A DNA stretch of 64,000 bases from Akkermansia muciniphila (lineage in GTDB: Bacteria > Verrucomicrobiota > Verrucomicrobiia > Verrucomicrobiales > Akkermansiaceae), in contig CAMCIC010000005.1 in NCBI GenBank assembly GCA_945874895.1, positions 146,535-210,534 on the forward strand. The letters are read 5' to 3'. The notes under the pieces were generated by a model. The model searched no databases and was not told the origin of the DNA. It saw only the letters and a program-made list of their open reading frames with translations. Below are positions 39,948-48,130 of the stretch, one piece after another (positions within the stretch are counted from its first letter, which is position 1; the number at the start of each line of letters is the position of its first letter). The translations under genes and the position numbers were made by a program.

Positions 39948-40568
39948 TTACTGATTCAACCATTCCTCTTTGGGTATCGCGCGTCGCTGGATCGCAGGCA
40001 GTTCCATGTCTGCTGGGAGACTGATGAAAAGACTGCGCATGTCTTGTACGGTTAGACCAGCACCATCAATGAAAGTCCATTGTGGTTTATCCTTGTCAGC
40101 AATCGCAACTTGGAATCCTTTGCTCTCGATCACCATCGACTCTTGTTTTTGAATCACGCGATAACGGACTTCCGTGGGAACTAGCAACAACCACTTGGTA
40201 TTGACCAATGTTTCCACTTGCTTGCCATCCACCAATTCCACTTTTTTACCGGGAAAGACTTCATACACCTTGGGGAAGCCGTATGTCTTGAAGGAGATCA
40301 TGCTCGTGCCTTGGCGCACCATTTCGGCCACTGCTTCGTCGAACTGTTTCTCGAGTGCTTGCTCACTGCCCAACTTGCGACTCAATCGCTCTTTCCACTG
40401 TGGATACATTCGATCCAAGGATGTTTTCATTTTTCCCAACACTGCCTGACGGCCCAGGTCATTGACAGCAGCAATGGCGGAATTCACTACCTCCAGCGGT
40501 GCGGTGGTCTGCGAATGAGCACCATACATCAATCCAAGGAACGTAAAAATCACGCATAAAATTTGCAT
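39948..40568 (-). CDS. Secreted protein of unknown function
   Basis: A 206-residue protein not assigned to any family. It has a signal peptide (MQILCVIFTFLGLMYGAHS-Q). The mature part is a helical N-terminal region (AIAAVNDLGRQAVLGKMKTS...LEKQFDEAVAEMV), then a beta-rich region (SMISFKTYGFPKVYEVFPGK, WLLLVPTEVRYRVIQ). It is probably periplasmic. The SET gene follows 17 bases downstream, so the pair may be an operon. Met at 40568 was chosen because it directly starts the signal peptide. Confidence 0.6.
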   Translation of the reverse strand: MQILCVIFTFLGLMYGAHSQTTAPLEVVNSAIAAVNDLGRQAVLGKMKTSLDRMYPQWKERLSRKLGSEQALEKQFDEAVAEMVRQGTSMISFKTYGFPKVYEVFPGKKVELVDGKQVETLVNTKWLLLVPTEVRYRVIQKQESMVIESKGFQVAIADKDKPQWTFIDGAGLTVQDMRSLFISLPADMELPAIQRRAIPKEEWLNQ

Positions 40569-40696
40569 GTGCTTGGTATGGCCTTGGCGACGGGCAGCGT
40601 CAAGCACGGGATGCGGAGGATGATCTCCTAGAAAAAAATTCCTTTATGGCATTTTTCTCTTGCCAGAATGGCACGCAGGACTAGAATCCGCCCCCC

Positions 40697-40906
40697 ATGC
40701 CAGGTCCATCAGGCACATCCAAAACAAGAAAAGCTGTCGCCAAACGATTCAAGATCACCGGCACAGGCAAAGTTCTACGTCGCAAACAAGGCAAGCGCCA
40801 CATTCTTCAGAAGAAGAGTTCGAAGCGCAAGCGCGCCCTCGGGCGTGCGGGTCTGGTTTCCGATGCTGACATCAAAAATGTCAAAGAGAACCTGCCTTTC
40901 GGTTAA
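40697..40906 (+). CDS. rpmI: 50S ribosomal protein L35
   Basis: A 69-residue basic ribosomal protein: KTRKAVAKRFKITGTGKVLR, then KRHILQKKSSKRKRALGR and a DIKNVKENLPFG tail. Length and motifs are standard. infC, which usually precedes rpmI, is not upstream. The leader contains no Shine-Dalgarno motif (GAATCCGCCCCCC before the ATG). rplT follows after 139 bases. Confidence 0.96.
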   Translation: MPGPSGTSKTRKAVAKRFKITGTGKVLRRKQGKRHILQKKSSKRKRALGRAGLVSDADIKNVKENLPFG

Positions 40907-40930
40907 TTGAGTCGCAGTGACAACTGCGCA

Positions 40931-40950
40931 CCCACCCGCGGTTCGGGTGG
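40931..40950 (+). promoter_or_regulatory. Hairpin in the rpmI-rplT spacer, possible L20 autoregulatory structure
   Basis: CCACCC and GGGTGG pair around a GCGGTTC loop in the 139-base spacer. L20 is known in other bacteria to repress its own operon by binding leader structures. Whether this hairpin does so is a guess. Confidence 0.3.
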
Positions 40951-41045
40951 ACTCCACACAGCCTACCCCGTCACAAGGGTCACTCGTCAGGCGAGACTGT
41001 GGGAGTTAAGAAAACAAACAGCCTGCCGATAGAAAACACACCTAC

Positions 41046-41417
41046 ATGTCAAGAGCCACCAATTCCCCGGCCAGTCGCAAACGCCGCAAGCGTACGCTGC
41101 TCCGTGCGAAAGGTTTCCGCGGTTTCCGTTCGAAACTTTTCCGCTACGCTAAAGACGCTGTTCGTAAGGCGCAGACTTACGAATATCGCGACCGCAAAAA
41201 GCGAAAAGGTCAATTCCGCCGTCTGTGGATCGCGCGTATCAGCGCCGCCGTCCGCAACGAAGGTCTTACCTACTCGCGTTTCATCGAAGGCCTCAAGGCA
41301 GCTGGTATCGAAGCTGACCGCAAGATCCTCTCGGATCTGGCGATCACTGATGCCGCCGCGTTCAGCGCCATCGTGGCACAGGTCAAGAAAGCCCTGGAAG
41401 CGAAAGCCGCCGCTTGA
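41046..41417 (+). CDS. rplT: 50S ribosomal protein L20
   Basis: A 123-residue assembly protein of the large subunit. It opens with a basic RNA-binding extension ([60 protein letters not shown]), followed by the globular domain ([40 protein letters not shown]). It is complete and ends before a strong terminator. Confidence 0.97.
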   Translation: MSRATNSPASRKRRKRTLLRAKGFRGFRSKLFRYAKDAVRKAQTYEYRDRKKRKGQFRRLWIARISAAVRNEGLTYSRFIEGLKAAGIEADRKILSDLAITDAAAFSAIVAQVKKALEAKAAA

Positions 41418-41447
41418 TCCACTTCTGAGTATCATAGCACTCATCTC

Positions 41448-41483
41448 AAAACACCGCTCGGTTCGCCGCGCGGTGTTTTTTTT
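41448..41483 (+). terminator. Terminator after rplT
   Basis: AAAACACCG pairs with CGGTGTTTT, followed by four further Ts. It lies between rplT and the convergent gene at 41526. The A-run at its 5' end makes it usable from both strands. Confidence 0.9.
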
Positions 41484-41525
41484 GTCTACAAATCCTATGA
41501 GAAAAAAGCTACTCGCAGAACCGTG

Positions 41526-42269
41526 TCACTTGCCGAATCTGCGGGCATGATAGTGATAAAGCTGGGCTTTGCGTTGTGCTGCCGTGTGATGGCCATAGGA
41601 CAACTCTTCACCAGTGCGAATGGCATAACAATTCAAGGCCATCCCTTGCAAAGCGCTGCGATGCTCTGGGTGATTTTTCAAAATGCAGATGCGTCCTGCA
41701 TCCATGAACAGCAAACCTTCATCGAGCACTTCGATGACTTTCGATGAGACCACCACCTTATTCTTGCCTTGATCACGATCCAGCAAATCACTGCCCAGTT
41801 TTTCGGGCACAGGTGTGGATTTCACGATCTCATCTTCCACGTCAGCAAGCCCCCTGATATTCTTTTCCGCGATGAACTTAGCCTTCCACTTTGCCAGTTC
41901 TTGGAGATACACCTGATTGATCTCCTTTTGTCTCACAGCACGCTTCTCCAGAATCATCTTTGCCTCACGCGGCAGAGCCTCCTCTTTGGGCATAGCGGAT
42001 AACACAGCGGCTTTTTCTTCAGGATCCAGATCAGGAGATGGATTCAAACCCGTTGCTGTTTTGCTGGCTGCAAGTGCAAGTGCCGTGTCATTCCGATCCA
42101 GCGCTTTTTTCGCCAATGCCTGGAGTTCTGTAGCGGTATTCACATCCAATCGCGACAAGGCCGCTTGCTTCTTTTCTGACAAGCTTGCCACTGGATCGGG
42201 CTGTTGAGCCGTGGCTGCCAAAGTCATACAAAACAGGACCAAAAAACCGATGCGGGGGAATCTGTTCAT
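41526..42269 (-). CDS. Secreted protein of unknown function
   Basis: A 247-residue protein with a signal peptide (MNRFPRIGFLVLFCMTLAATA-QQ). The mature part begins with long Ala/Lys/Glu-rich helices (EKKQAALSRLDVNTATELQA...LAKKALDRNDTALALAAS), continues through a charged helical middle and ends in a possible small beta domain (KVVVSSKVIEVLDEGLLFMD). No family was recognised. Convergent with rplT. Confidence 0.6.
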   Translation of the reverse strand: MNRFPRIGFLVLFCMTLAATAQQPDPVASLSEKKQAALSRLDVNTATELQALAKKALDRNDTALALAASKTATGLNPSPDLDPEEKAAVLSAMPKEEALPREAKMILEKRAVRQKEINQVYLQELAKWKAKFIAEKNIRGLADVEDEIVKSTPVPEKLGSDLLDRDQGKNKVVVSSKVIEVLDEGLLFMDAGRICILKNHPEHRSALQGMALNCYAIRTGEELSYGHHTAAQRKAQLYHYHARRFGK

Positions 42270-42701
42270 GGACTACGAATCTAACTAAAAACCGTAAACA
42301 GTCGATAAAAAAACACATGCAACCATTCAAGGCGATCCTAGAGGGAAAGAATCTTCCTTGAGAGAAACGCAGGATGGCCATCAAAACAAGTTTTGACAGA
42401 ATTTCAGAATTTTTCAGAATTTCGCCATGGCCATGGTGCCGCTATCACCATTCCGAACCGATTCATGCAAGCTTCCTGTGTAAGGGGGCATCTCCTTCTC
42501 GAAGCATTCGGATCATTCAGAAATTCTGTCAACTCGGCTTGCCCGTATCGAGAAAAACCGATCCTCTTTTACCGTCTTATAGGGTAGGGTATTCCTTAAC
42601 TTGATATCCGTGACCAACCATTGCATCACAAAAATCCAATTTTTAAAGCAACTAGGAAAAACTTCCTCTGGGATCATCCGAACTTTTGGATGGATCAAAA
42701 A
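42270..42701. other. 432-bp region without a gene, containing a long inverted repeat
   Basis: No coding sequence is supported between the secreted-protein gene and tRNA-Gly. The region contains the inverted repeat annotated at 42393-42532, a tandem CAGAATTT run, and an AT-rich tail beside the tRNA. An ORF reading across the tRNA on the minus strand is a translation of the tRNA itself. Confidence 0.5.
42393..42532. repeat. 13-bp inverted repeat bounding about 140 bp, possible MITE-like element
   Basis: TTGACAGAATTTC (42393-42405) and GAAATTCTGTCAA (42520-42532) are perfect inverted repeats, and the match extends inward with one mismatch (GAAT/ATTC). The left arm also carries three tandem CAGAATTT units. 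The interior has no gene. It could be a small non-autonomous element or a long hairpin. Confidence 0.4.
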
Positions 42702-42776
42702 TGGAGCGGGCGATGAGATTCGAACTCACGACATCCACCTTGGCAAGGTGGCGCTCTACCACTGAGCTACGCCCGC
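42702..42776 (-). tRNA. tRNA-Gly (anticodon GCC)
   Basis: On the minus strand the acceptor stem GCGGGCG/CGCCCGC, the D-arm GTAGCTCAGTGGTAGAGC, the anticodon stem CCACC-TTGCCAA-GGTGG with anticodon GCC, and the T-arm GTGAGTTCGAATCTCAT are all present. Discriminator T and an encoded CCA end the gene at 42702. Confidence 0.96.
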
Positions 42777-42900
42777 TTTCGCGATACGCGAAATTCGCGT
42801 GCGAGGAAGATAGAAACTTTCCACGAACGCGCAAGAAAAAACATCACAAATGATGAACTTTTTTCTGATGCCCTTGCTCTTCGCCGCTTTTCAAGCTTAG

Positions 42901-43716
42901 ATGTCCTTACGCATGCAAGACAAACTCGCGCAAATCATCGCTACCAAACATCGGGAATTGGAAACACTGTTGCCCAAAGCCGCCCTACTGAAAGCCGCGG
43001 CATTGCAACGCAATGACTTCCGTGGATTCCGCGCCGCACTCGATCGCGGTCCTCACCAACTGGGCGTGATCGCTGAAGTAAAAAAAGCATCTCCATCCGT
43101 GGGCGTGATTGATCCGTCCTTCGATCCCGTGAAACAATCGCAACTTTACCTTCAGGGCGGAGTCTCGTGCATGTCCATCCTCACAGACGAGGAATATTTT
43201 CAAGGCTCGCTTGCCTATCTCACCAGAATATCGGAATTCTCCCCCGCCCCTCTGTTGCGGAAGGATTTCACGATTCATGAAGTGCAAATTCACGAAGCCG
43301 TTGTCGCTGGTGCCGATGCCATTTTGCTCATTGTCGCCGCACTCGATGACAACACCTTGAACCATCTCTATCACACCGCCAAGGACCTCTCACTCGACGT
43401 GCTCGTCGAAGTACACGACCTCCCAGAAATGGAACGCGCACTGGAACTAGGAGCTGATCTCATCGGTATCAACAACCGCAATTTGAAAACATTCGAGATC
43501 GACCTTGCTACTACCGAAGCGCTGGTCGATGAAGTGCCAGACGATGTTCTTCTCGTCTCTGAATCCGGCATCAAAACGCTCAGTGATGCCCAGCGCGTTC
43601 TCGATGCCGGTGCTAATGCAGTTCTTATCGGCGAGTCTCTGATGCGCGCGCACGATCCTGCAAGGGAAATCCAGGCCTACCTCGAACTACTCGCAACAGA
43701 TCAACGCGAAATCTGA
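42901..43716 (+). CDS. trpC: Indole-3-glycerol-phosphate synthase
   Basis: A 271-residue TIM-barrel enzyme closing the indole ring in tryptophan synthesis. Conserved parts are IAEVKKASPSVGVI (catalytic Lys), LRKDFTIHEVQIHEAVVAGADAILLIVA (catalytic Lys), EVHDLPEMERALELGADLIGINNRNLKTFEIDLATT, VSESGIKT and AVLIGESLMRA. It is not linked to trpF (12945) or other trp genes. An internal Met four codons in is an alternative start. Confidence 0.96.
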   Translation: MSLRMQDKLAQIIATKHRELETLLPKAALLKAAALQRNDFRGFRAALDRGPHQLGVIAEVKKASPSVGVIDPSFDPVKQSQLYLQGGVSCMSILTDEEYFQGSLAYLTRISEFSPAPLLRKDFTIHEVQIHEAVVAGADAILLIVAALDDNTLNHLYHTAKDLSLDVLVEVHDLPEMERALELGADLIGINNRNLKTFEIDLATTEALVDEVPDDVLLVSESGIKTLSDAQRVLDAGANAVLIGESLMRAHDPAREIQAYLELLATDQREI

Positions 43717-43787
43717 ATCGATTTTCACCGCTGTGTTCACAACCCGAATGATCAACACCTTGCATCCCAGTTGAACCAAGCAACACC

Positions 43788-44214
43788 ATGAAAATCGAAA
43801 CCAAGGCATGCCTCCTCTTTTTAGCCACATTTTTTTATCTTTCCCTCATGCCATGTAAAATACGATACAGTCGTATTTAACGAAGTAGAAAAGGCAGCAT
43901 CCTCCGCAGAATTCACGAAAGTGACAACTACCGATGCGAATGGATCTGTCGATCCCGGAACTGCAGCGCTGAAACGACCCATCCGTGTATTCCACAGGTA
44001 TAGCGAAGATCTTCAATTCAGATCGGAAGGAACGAGCCGTATCATCAAGTCTCGACAGATCGAAGTGAGGTTCCCAGATGCCATCGATCGCGACGAAGCA
44101 TGCACGCTTCGGATCGAGGGGAGATTGACCCGAGACGATGGCAAGAGGATCCCCTTCCGCATCCACAAAAAAAGCGACTCCAGAGGGAGTCGCTTTTTTA
44201 TGATTTCTTACTAG
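43788..44214 (+). pseudogene. Lipoprotein gene broken by a +1 frameshift in an A-run
   Basis: The ATG at 43788 opens a lipoprotein signal (CLLFLATFFYLSLMPC) but the frame stops after 31 codons. At the run of four As (43857-43860), removing one A joins the signal to a 118-codon frame beginning YDTVVFNEVEKAASSAEF and ending at 44214. The joined product would be about 140 residues, mostly polar, of unknown function. The last residues (KKSDSRGSRFF) are encoded by the terminator hairpin, so the original stop may also have been lost. Recent decay, programmed slippage or a sequencing error are all possible. Confidence 0.65.
44169..44199. terminator. Bidirectional terminator between the broken lipoprotein gene and the respiratory operon
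   Basis: AGCGACTCC and GGAGTCGCT form a perfect 9-bp stem with an AGAG loop, with As before and five to six Ts after. It serves the plus-strand lipoprotein gene and, in the other direction, the end of the act-cytochrome operon at 44228. Confidence 0.9.
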
Positions 44215-44227
44215 AGCGGAAATCGGA

Positions 44228-45010
44228 TTACTTCGCAGCCACAGGCTTCATCGAGATAGGATCGATCATGGTAGATGGATCAACTTTTTCACCTGGTAAG
44301 GTTTTTTCGTAGGATTTCAATTCTTCCGCGTTCACGGGAGCTGAGGGGTTAGGGCGTTTAGCGGCCAGATCAATGGCGGCCTGAGCCATTTCCGGAGAAA
44401 CCACATCACCTACCGAATTGCCGAAGCTATTGCGGACGAAAGTCATGATGTAAGCGAGGTCCTGAGCGCTCATGCCGCCACCTTGGGCTGGCATCACACC
44501 GGCACCAAATACCTTACCTGTGCTGGTGGGGCCTTGAAGGCCATTCAAAATCACTTGGGAAAAGCGCTCGCTGTGACCTGTGGCCCATGCCGAACCGGCG
44601 AGTGAAGGATAGTTCGCACCGTCACCTTTGCCATCGGCGCCGTGGCAACCGTTGCACTTGGCACTGTAAAGCGATTGTCCTTTTTTCACATAGAGATCAA
44701 GAATGGGCTTGGGTGGCAGAGCCACATCATCAGCCATGCCTGGGGCTTTGCCGCGGACGTAGTTCGGCTTGATCGAAGCTTGGTAGTCAAACATACCACC
44801 AGAGGTTTTTCCGAGCACGGCACCACCGACGATCAGCATGAAGGCGCAAAGACCAAATGCCGCGATGGACAGAGGCTCTTTGTCCGCGCCGGGATTGCGA
44901 AACTCGCGCGAAGCAGCGGCCGTAGCACGGTTGCTGTGCACGCTCGTAACGTTGATCACTTCGTCCAGATCAGGGCGGCTGTTGGATGATGGAAGAGAGT
45001 CGTTTGACAT
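44228..45010 (-). CDS. Membrane-anchored monohaem cytochrome c
   Basis: A 260-residue protein with a polar lead of about 45 residues, one membrane helix (LSIAAFGLCAFMLIVGGAVL) and a periplasmic cytochrome c domain with AKCNGCHGADGKGDG and the distal Met region around GAGVMPAQGG. It is the last gene of the actABCDEF operon and follows the CcoO-like gene, so it may occupy the position of CcoP, though it has one haem site rather than two. It probably passes electrons from ACIII to an oxidase. Confidence 0.82.
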   Translation of the reverse strand: MSNDSLPSSNSRPDLDEVINVTSVHSNRATAAASREFRNPGADKEPLSIAAFGLCAFMLIVGGAVLGKTSGGMFDYQASIKPNYVRGKAPGMADDVALPPKPILDLYVKKGQSLYSAKCNGCHGADGKGDGANYPSLAGSAWATGHSERFSQVILNGLQGPTSTGKVFGAGVMPAQGGGMSAQDLAYIMTFVRNSFGNSVGDVVSPEMAQAAIDLAAKRPNPSAPVNAEELKSYEKTLPGEKVDPSTMIDPISMKPVAAK

Positions 45011-45047
45011 GGGAAAAGGTAAAAGGTGTTAGAAAAATCTCAAGAAA

Positions 45048-45761
45048 TCATTTCTCCGCTGGCTTGGGTGGCGCATAGTTCATCGATGCGGGAACGGTGT
45101 CGTTTTTCTTCATCGACATCAGATAGCTCACCAGAGCACGGGCTTCAGGCTTCGGATTCGGTATCGATTGTCCTGCTTTTGGCGCCTCGAACAGGAACGA
45201 CATCGACGGGCAGGTTGACCAGCGCATGTCCACTGTGGCACGAGGGTTGAAGAGGTGGGCATACAGCAAGGATTCGGGAGAAACCTTCATCGAATCAGTA
45301 AAGGCATCACCCAGTTGCTCTTTTTTCGCGAGATTCTGATCGATTGCCGATTTTGCAAAACGCGATCCGACATTGGACAAGTCGGGACCGATCCGCATCA
45401 AGCCGATCTGAGCGAACGATTCGTCCTTGTAATCGAAGGCGTTTGACTCGCGGCGTGTATCGCCACGATCGGGATCGGCTTTGAAGCCGGCCCATCCATC
45501 GCGGTGGATGTCATTTCCGGCATAAGTGGGGCGAACCACCTGCGTGTGGCAGACGTAGCAACCGTTCTGAGCGTAGACCTTGGCCCCATTGGCGATCTGC
45601 CCCGTGCGTTTGGGGAAATACACGCCGGTCTTTTCATCAATGGCCTCGACGTAGGGAACTGGCTTCAGTTCGCGGGTTTTGAAAAACGGCAACACCACGG
45701 CAAACAACCAAGCGGCGCCGAAGGTGGCTGACATGCCCAGAGTGAAAAAGCGAATTGTCAT
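45048..45761 (-). CDS. CcoO-like monohaem cytochrome c
   Basis: A 237-residue protein with one N-terminal membrane helix and a cytochrome domain. The haem site sits in KVYAQNGCYVCHTQVVRPTY, closely matching the (Y)xxxGCxxCHSQMIRP pattern of cbb3 oxidase subunit CcoO. Downstream, IGLMRIGPDLSNVGSRF corresponds to the CcoO GPDL segment, and LLYAHLFNPRATVDMRWSTC with MPSY-like residues replaced by MSFLF provides the axial-Met region. It is directly downstream of the degenerate CcoN-like gene, matching ccoN-ccoO order. Confidence 0.82.
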   Translation of the reverse strand: MTIRFFTLGMSATFGAAWLFAVVLPFFKTRELKPVPYVEAIDEKTGVYFPKRTGQIANGAKVYAQNGCYVCHTQVVRPTYAGNDIHRDGWAGFKADPDRGDTRRESNAFDYKDESFAQIGLMRIGPDLSNVGSRFAKSAIDQNLAKKEQLGDAFTDSMKVSPESLLYAHLFNPRATVDMRWSTCPSMSFLFEAPKAGQSIPNPKPEARALVSYLMSMKKNDTVPASMNYAPPKPAEK

Positions 45762-45790
45762 AGCGGGAAAAATCGAGAGTTGCGAGAAAG

Positions 45791-47290
45791 TTAGTGGGCG
45801 ATCACAGAACCAGGGCCGGCATTGTCGATATCACCTTCGGGACCGTGTGGATTCGTCAAGTGGGCGTGACCCAGCAATGTAGGATGGGAGGATCTACGTC
45901 CCAATCGCATCCACATCAAGAGCAAGTGAATGCAGAAGAAGAAATTGGAGAACAGCACGAAGCACCATGCGATGAGAGTAGCGATGAGGTAGGGGTAGGC
46001 ATTGCGCACCGCATTGGCCCAAGGGAATTTGAAGTCCTCTTGCGCTTGACCGTGGATCAGACCGCCCAGCACGGCAAGTGAGGCCACTGCGATCACACCA
46101 TACATCGAGAACAAGAAATGCATCTTAATGAGACGCTTCGATAACCACTCACGACGTGTGATACGGGGAACAATGAAGTAGATCGCACCGAACATCAAAA
46201 AACTGAAGCAGCCGTATAGGGCCAGGATGTCCATACCGTAGGAGGTGATGCTGAATTGTGAAATTTGCAAGGTTGAGTCAGGAAGGTTGACAAACACACC
46301 TGTCACCCCCAGCAGCAACATGCAAATCACACCGGCGGCGGAAAAGCGCAGAGCGGGACTGGAAGCAAACTTGTCGGGAGCAGCGAGCATCGTGCGCAGA
46401 GTGCTATAGGCAATGGCTGCCGTGGGAACGCCAATCAAAACGGTGGCAGCGGCACCAAGGTAAGGGAGGAAAAACGGAATCGGTGCACCAGCGAGTTTTT
46501 GCATGCCTGCCCAAGGACCAATGATTGCCAATGCCCAAAATCCGATCAAAGAGGTTGAGTAACTGTGGACCGGACGACCCGTAATTTTCGGAGCAAGATA
46601 ATACGCCACCGCCGCAGCCGTGGGCAAGAAGAATAGGTAGGTCAATCCCGAGCGGAACCAAGCGGCCACGGCTGCAGACATCAGGGGATTCCCGCCGATC
46701 ACGAAAATCAAGACAAATGCGGTAGCGAGAATCCAGGGGAACCAGACCAAAGCACCTACAGCGAACCACTGCGAAACAAACACATCTCCCGCAGCGCGGA
46801 CACGGAACTGGATCATCGTCCAGACAGCAATCAGCGCGTAACTCAGCAACAACGCAGGCCAGACCATCTTGGGAAACTCCATCCATGGCACACCAGTGCC
46901 GTAGCCGAACAAGATTCCCAGTGTGCCGACGGCGATCACCAGATTCCAAGCATGTCCTGCGGCGAGAACGATGCCCGATGCACGATTTTCTTGGCGGGTC
47001 AAACGAGCGACCAACCAGATCAAAACGCCGAACGCTGCCTGACAACCCCAACCATAGACCAACGTGGAGACGTGCGCGGCAAACACACGACCTTGTGTCA
47101 GCACCGAGCAACCGTCCAGTAACTCGGGAGTCACCATTTTCGCAACTGACACAATACCCAGTAGGAGAGAAAGGACCAGCCAAACGGCACCACTGGTGAA
47201 AAAGAACATCACTGGATGACGCATCGAACGGTCGATGGCCGTGCGAAGGATGGCATCTTGTTCTGCGGATGGAGTAGGATCTTGAGACAT
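45791..47290 (-). CDS. CcoN-like haem-copper oxidase subunit I homologue lacking the catalytic ligands
   Basis: A 499-residue membrane protein with about 12 helices that aligns throughout with cbb3 oxidase subunit I. Landmarks match: the helix-II haem histidine (His73, FAAHVSTLVYGWG), YYLAPKITGRPVHSYS, FWALAI...WAG and FGAIYFIVPRITRREW. Yet the ligands are gone: the helix-VI CuB histidine is Ser214 (WFRSGL), the helix-VII His-His pair is Gln264-Lys265 (WAGMQK), and the helix-X His-x-His for haems b3 and b is Met353-Asp-Ile355 (YGMDIL). Only His73 remains. It therefore cannot reduce oxygen in the usual way. It may be a structural or electron-transfer membrane subunit tied to ACIII. The start at 47290 follows upstream cyt c by 28 bases. 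Confidence 0.85.
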   Translation of the reverse strand: MSQDPTPSAEQDAILRTAIDRSMRHPVMFFFTSGAVWLVLSLLLGIVSVAKMVTPELLDGCSVLTQGRVFAAHVSTLVYGWGCQAAFGVLIWLVARLTRQENRASGIVLAAGHAWNLVIAVGTLGILFGYGTGVPWMEFPKMVWPALLLSYALIAVWTMIQFRVRAAGDVFVSQWFAVGALVWFPWILATAFVLIFVIGGNPLMSAAVAAWFRSGLTYLFFLPTAAAVAYYLAPKITGRPVHSYSTSLIGFWALAIIGPWAGMQKLAGAPIPFFLPYLGAAATVLIGVPTAAIAYSTLRTMLAAPDKFASSPALRFSAAGVICMLLLGVTGVFVNLPDSTLQISQFSITSYGMDILALYGCFSFLMFGAIYFIVPRITRREWLSKRLIKMHFLFSMYGVIAVASLAVLGGLIHGQAQEDFKFPWANAVRNAYPYLIATLIAWCFVLFSNFFFCIHLLLMWMRLGRRSSHPTLLGHAHLTNPHGPEGDIDNAGPGSVIAH

Positions 47291-47318
47291 CGGATGGTAA
47301 AGGTAGCGTTTGAAAAAA

Positions 47319-48110
47319 TCAGTGGGGCGATTTGAGATCGCTGGCTTGCAAGGCTGGCAGACCCACCTCGCCACGGAATGCTTTGACCTGTTCGGCCGTC
47401 ACAGCAGAGGCCTTATTGCCCCAGGAGTTCCGCACATACGTGAGCACGGAAGCCAGTTGGGCGTCAGAAAGGTGAGCCACGGACATCATGGGTGCGGGCA
47501 GATTGTAATCGACACCCTTGACTTCGATCGGTCCCCCAAGACCGCGCAGCGTAATGCGTATGGGGTTTTCCACGGGACCGTTGACCCACTCCGAACCTGC
47601 GAGCGGCGGTGCGAGTCCAGGAACACCATTGCCATCGGGACCGTGGCAGGCTTGGCAGAGTGCATATTCGGTTTTACCAGCATCCATGACAGCGGGATCG
47701 ATGGGTGCATTGGGGTCGGTTTCTACCACTTTTACAGGCGCGGCGTTTTTGGCGGCTTCCTCGATGGACTTGGCAGCAGCTGTTCCTGGAATCACTTGCT
47801 CCGGTTTTTCCACCGCACTGGGCTTGGTGGCAGCCAACTTCTGGCCGACAAGAGCAAAAACGTCCTGGGGTTTGACCTGAACGGTTTTCCCAGCTTCCAC
47901 TTCCTTATAGGAAAATTGTGCGGACTGAGCACCATTCACTTTGTCGAGATTTTCGTATCGAGAGACAGCAGCGATGTCTTCCAAAGTTTGAGGCTGCTTG
48001 CGATTCGTCAGAGCCAGAATGCCGAGAACGACACCAAACAGGGCAAACAGGGCCAAGGCCCAAAAAAATGCCTTGAAGCGAACGGTAGGGTTGTCTTGGG
48101 ACGGGTCCAT
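47319..48110 (-). CDS. Membrane-anchored monohaem cytochrome c
   Basis: A 263-residue protein with one N-terminal membrane helix (AFFWALALFALFGVVLGILAL), a long Ala/Lys/Glu/Pro-rich linker (residues ~60-140) and a C-terminal cytochrome c domain with ALCQACHGPDGNGVPG, WVNGP and PAPMMSVAHL as the axial-Met segment. It lies 20 bases after actF and before the CcoN-like gene. It probably shuttles electrons out of ACIII. Confidence 0.83.
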   Translation of the reverse strand: MDPSQDNPTVRFKAFFWALALFALFGVVLGILALTNRKQPQTLEDIAAVSRYENLDKVNGAQSAQFSYKEVEAGKTVQVKPQDVFALVGQKLAATKPSAVEKPEQVIPGTAAAKSIEEAAKNAAPVKVVETDPNAPIDPAVMDAGKTEYALCQACHGPDGNGVPGLAPPLAGSEWVNGPVENPIRITLRGLGGPIEVKGVDYNLPAPMMSVAHLSDAQLASVLTYVRNSWGNKASAVTAEQVKAFRGEVGLPALQASDLKSPH

Positions 48111-48130
48111 GGTAAGAAGAAAATGATTGA

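Noticed and set aside
42652..42834. Minus-strand ORF with SSVVERHLAKVDVVSSNL
   Set aside because: It is a translation of tRNA-Gly; this peptide pattern is a well-known artefact.
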